Assembly: GCA_020850915.1 (NCBI GenBank)
Contig: JADZDV010000555.1
Location: 1-7,331 of the forward strand
Origin: Chloroflexota bacterium
GTDB lineage: Bacteria > Chloroflexota > UBA6077 > JADZDV01
Direction of reading: 5' to 3'
DNA: 7,331 bases
Below are positions 5,067-7,331 of this stretch, piece after piece (positions within the stretch are counted from its first letter, which is position 1; every line of letters begins with the position of its first letter). A program made the translations under genes and the position numbers. Under the pieces are notes generated by a model that saw nothing but the letters and a program-made list of their open reading frames with translations, was not told the DNA's origin and did not search any database.

Positions 5067-7331
5067 TCAGGGCGCAACGCTTCGGTTCAGCGCGCGCAGG
5101 CGACCTCCGTCGAGCAGGTAGCCCCGCCGTCCGGGGAATTGCGCGAGGAGCTGCGCATTCCGCTCAGGCCCCAGATCGTGCGCGTAGACAACCGGGCCGT
5201 CCAGGAGTGGACTGTTGGCCGCGAAGACCGAGCTGTATGCCTGCCAGCCCGAGGCGCGATCGGAGACGAAGACAACCGCGTTCTGCAGACCAGCGCGTTG
5301 GACGAGGCTGAGCCGGCCGCGGTCTACCCCGTTGTAGCCATGGCTCGTGCGCAGCTCCCGGGGCAGGTACAACGCGGCGTTGTACACCAGGACGCCTGCG
5401 AGAAAGAGCGCGGCCACTACGCTCGCTCCCAGGGTCGGCTGTCGTCGACTCACCGCGCCAGTTGCCGTGGTGGCGAGCGCAGCGAAGCCTCGCGCAGTGA
5501 GCAGGGCCAGGGCGCCGCTTGCCTCGTAGGCGTAGCGTGGGCCATGGATCGTACCGGGAAACCACCAGAACACGTAGACGACAGTCGTCATGACCGCTAC
5601 TGCCGCCAACTGCCAGTCGGACGCCGAGCGCGATGGGCGGAGCAGAGCGATCAGCGCCGGGCAGAGCGTCAAGTAGACCGGCCAACCGAACAGGTAACTG
5701 TTCAATTCGAGCAGGTTGGCCCACAGGTTCGCGAGTCCCAGGGCGAGGTCGTGGCCGCCAAGATTGCCAGTATCCGGGCCGAACCCCAGACGATCGAAGC
5801 TCCAGTACAGCGTCATCGTATTGACCAGCGGATCACCCGTCAGCGACCAGTTGTAGACCAGCCAGCCGGCCAGCGGGACCGCGAGCCCCGCTCCCTCCAG
5901 GATAGCCACGACCACCAGCCTCCGGACGTTGCCACGGAGCTGCCCGATCAGGTCCAGGCCGTGGGGCAGGGCCAGGGCGAGCGCCGTGAGCGGGCGGGTC
6001 ATCGCCAGCAGGCCAAGCGCCAGTCCAGCGAGCAGGCTCCAGCCTGGACCCCCCTGGCGAACTCGGGCGCTCGCCGCGAGCACAGCCATGACCAGAAAGA
6101 GCGAGAACGGGTGTCCCATCATCGAGCCGGACATGAAGAGGAAGAATGGCGACACAACCAGCAGCCCCGCGGCGAGCAGCCCGACGCCGCGATCGTACGC
6201 GCGGCGCCCCACGTCATAGGTCAGGAGAATGGTCAGAGCTGCCAGCAACGGGCCGGTCACCCACGCCTGGCCTGCCAGGACGCCCGGCAAGAGGCTCAGA
6301 GCCGCGCCCGGGGCGTACTTGCTGAACCAGCGCCCGTCGAGCAGGATGAGGTGCTGATGATCGAAGAACTCGGGCAACGGGGGCGCGGGAACCCAGGTTC
6401 TGCCAAGGGCGAGGATTTTGGCTTGAAAGAGGTACGCCACGGAATCGGTGACGTGGGGAATGCCTTCAAAGACAGTGCTGGCGATGAAGGCGGTCGCCCC
6501 AAGGCCGGCGAGCACGAGTATCCCGAGGCCCCATCGCGCTGGTGGCGACCGGTGTGTGAGCCGGCGAGGGAGAAGCTCCGCGGCCAGACCAGCGACCGCC
6601 AGCATGGTCAGCGCCCAGAGCCAGGATCGACAGACTTCCCGGGCCAGGCGTCGGATCATGCTCACTGTCGTCGGTCGATAAGCGTACTCGCCACCGGCGA
6701 TCTGCCGCTCGATCCGGCCGTTGACCATCTCCGCCAGCAGCAGGTGGCGATGTTCGGGGCGCACCTCAACCAGCAAGCCTTCACGGGGCGCGTCTGACCC
6801 GATCAAGACGCGAACCATGGTGCTGGGACGGAGCAGCTCGACCTCGATGAGACTGTCGCCAGCATCAACGCTGGCGACCGGTAGCCAGGTTTCGTGCGCC
6901 TCCTGCACAGCCTGGAGCACGCCGGCACGCTGACTCAGAGCGCGAGCGTTGCCGCGAGCCTCTAACAGACTCACACCGGCTCGGAGATTCGCCTGCGGCA
7001 CCAGGAGCGGGCGTCTCAGAATGTCTGGCAGCGGTTCGAGCAGTGGCGCCTGGCTCGCACGACGGGCAATCTGCTCGGCCGCCTGCACCAGGACAAGACC
7101 GCTCACGGCTCTTGAACCTACGGTCAGGTCCGTACGAGCGATCTGAACTCGAACGTCGTCTTTCGTGAGGCCGACCGTCAAGACCTCGCGCTCGGCGGCG
7201 GCCCACAGGTAGATCCCCAGCACTCCCAGATTGATCAGCAGGAACGCCCGGAGGGTGCCTCTTGACCGACACGTGCTGACAGCAAGCAGCAGAATCCCGA
7301 ACGATGCGCCGAGCCCCAATCGCCAGCCACC
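5067..7331 (-). CDS. GT-C type membrane glycosyltransferase (GT39 / ArnT-PMT-like), 5' partial
   Basis: The frame is open to the window edge, so the start is missing. At least 754 residues are visible. Positions are counted from base 7319. Two membrane segments (about 3-15 and 25-42) precede a soluble region of about 180 residues (45-225). The polytopic core then begins, with membrane segments near 231-250 and 264-283 and several more to about 650, and a soluble C-terminal part (655-750). GT-C enzymes use a lipid-phosphate-linked sugar and carry a catalytic acidic residue in the first extracytoplasmic loop. Asp292 in PHVTDSVAYLFQAK has this position, followed by FSKYAPG (332-338), a usual feature of this group. 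It probably glycosylates lipids, polysaccharides or proteins at the outer face of the membrane. Donor and acceptor are unknown. It converges with the small genes on its left. A 552-codon frame on the opposite strand is a shadow. Confidence 0.85.
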   Translation of the reverse strand, partial: GGWRLGLGASFGILLLAVSTCRSRGTLRAFLLINLGVLGIYLWAAAEREVLTVGLTKDDVRVQIARTDLTVGSRAVSGLVLVQAAEQIARRASQAPLLEPLPDILRRPLLVPQANLRAGVSLLEARGNARALSQRAGVLQAVQEAHETWLPVASVDAGDSLIEVELLRPSTMVRVLIGSDAPREGLLVEVRPEHRHLLLAEMVNGRIERQIAGGEYAYRPTTVSMIRRLAREVCRSWLWALTMLAVAGLAAELLPRRLTHRSPPARWGLGILVLAGLGATAFIASTVFEGIPHVTDSVAYLFQAKILALGRTWVPAPPLPEFFDHQHLILLDGRWFSKYAPGAALSLLPGVLAGQAWVTGPLLAALTILLTYDVGRRAYDRGVGLLAAGLLVVSPFFLFMSGSMMGHPFSLFLVMAVLAASARVRQGGPGWSLLAGLALGLLAMTRPLTALALALPHGLDLIGQLRGNVRRLVVVAILEGAGLAVPLAGWLVYNWSLTGDPLVNTMTLYWSFDRLGFGPDTGNLGGHDLALGLANLWANLLELNSYLFGWPVYLTLCPALIALLRPSRSASDWQLAAVAVMTTVVYVFWWFPGTIHGPRYAYEASGALALLTARGFAALATTATGAVSRRQPTLGASVVAALFLAGVLVYNAALYLPRELRTSHGYNGVDRGRLSLVQRAGLQNAVVFVSDRASGWQAYSSVFAANSPLLDGPVVYAHDLGPERNAQLLAQFPGRRGYLLDGGRLRALNRSVAP

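Noticed and set aside
4961..5085. Repeated CAACGCTTCG at 4962-4971 and 5075-5084
   Set aside because: A ten-base match this close in GC-rich sequence is weak, and one copy is explained as the hairpin apex and the other as coding sequence.
5139..6797. 552-codon open frame on the plus strand
   Set aside because: It lies wholly antisense to the membrane glycosyltransferase. Its product is a Gln/Glu/Arg-rich sequence with no domain or hydrophobic pattern, typical of the mirror of a GC-rich gene.

Overview
The window comes from a GC-rich bacterial chromosome. Three things fit Chloroflexota or a neighbouring phylum: a eukaryote-type (type II) glutamine synthetase, a secreted protein with a long Pro/Thr/Ser linker between beta-sandwich domains, and a large GT-C type membrane glycosyltransferase. 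No single sequence settles the taxonomy, and Actinobacteria-like lineages also carry type II glutamine synthetase. I found no tRNA, rRNA, CRISPR array or insertion sequence.

Left part (2-1615, +): the 3' end of a gene for a modular surface or secreted protein. Its pieces are a calcium-loop-like beta domain, an InlB-type bacterial repeat, a P/T/S linker and two fibronectin-III-like domains. It is cut by the window edge.

Middle part (1616-2895): a two-gene toxin-antitoxin cassette on the + strand, made of an excisionase-type HTH protein followed by a PIN-domain ribonuclease with an ATGA overlap. On its right is glnII with its double-hairpin terminator. On its left (about 1727-1878) is a second, diverged copy of the last 20 codons of glnII plus the same two hairpins. 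The cassette therefore sits between two direct repeats of a glnII 3' end. Four of the five coding differences between the copies are silent and the fifth is Ile/Val, so the extra copy looks like the tail of a different functional glnII rather than a decayed duplicate. This is the most unusual structure in the window. It suggests the cassette arrived with foreign glnII sequence, or by integration into the glnII 3' end.

Centre (2836-4239, -): glnII, preceded on the same strand by a 90-residue Cys-rich zinc-ribbon-like gene. Both have GTG starts with good Shine-Dalgarno sequences. A 12-bp tandem repeat supplies three in-frame stop codons at the end of the zinc-ribbon gene. A divergent intergenic region follows, with a 7-bp-arm palindrome next to a TATACT box placed for leaderless transcription of a small DUF7662-like gene (4392-4676, +).

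Right part (4677-7331): a short region with competing small Cys-containing ORFs, a long imperfect hairpin (4944-4995), and then the 3' three-quarters or more of a membrane glycosyltransferase gene on the minus strand that runs off the window end.

The toxin-antitoxin pair, and possibly the zinc-ribbon gene with glnII, look like transcription units. The remaining genes have no evident shared pathway.
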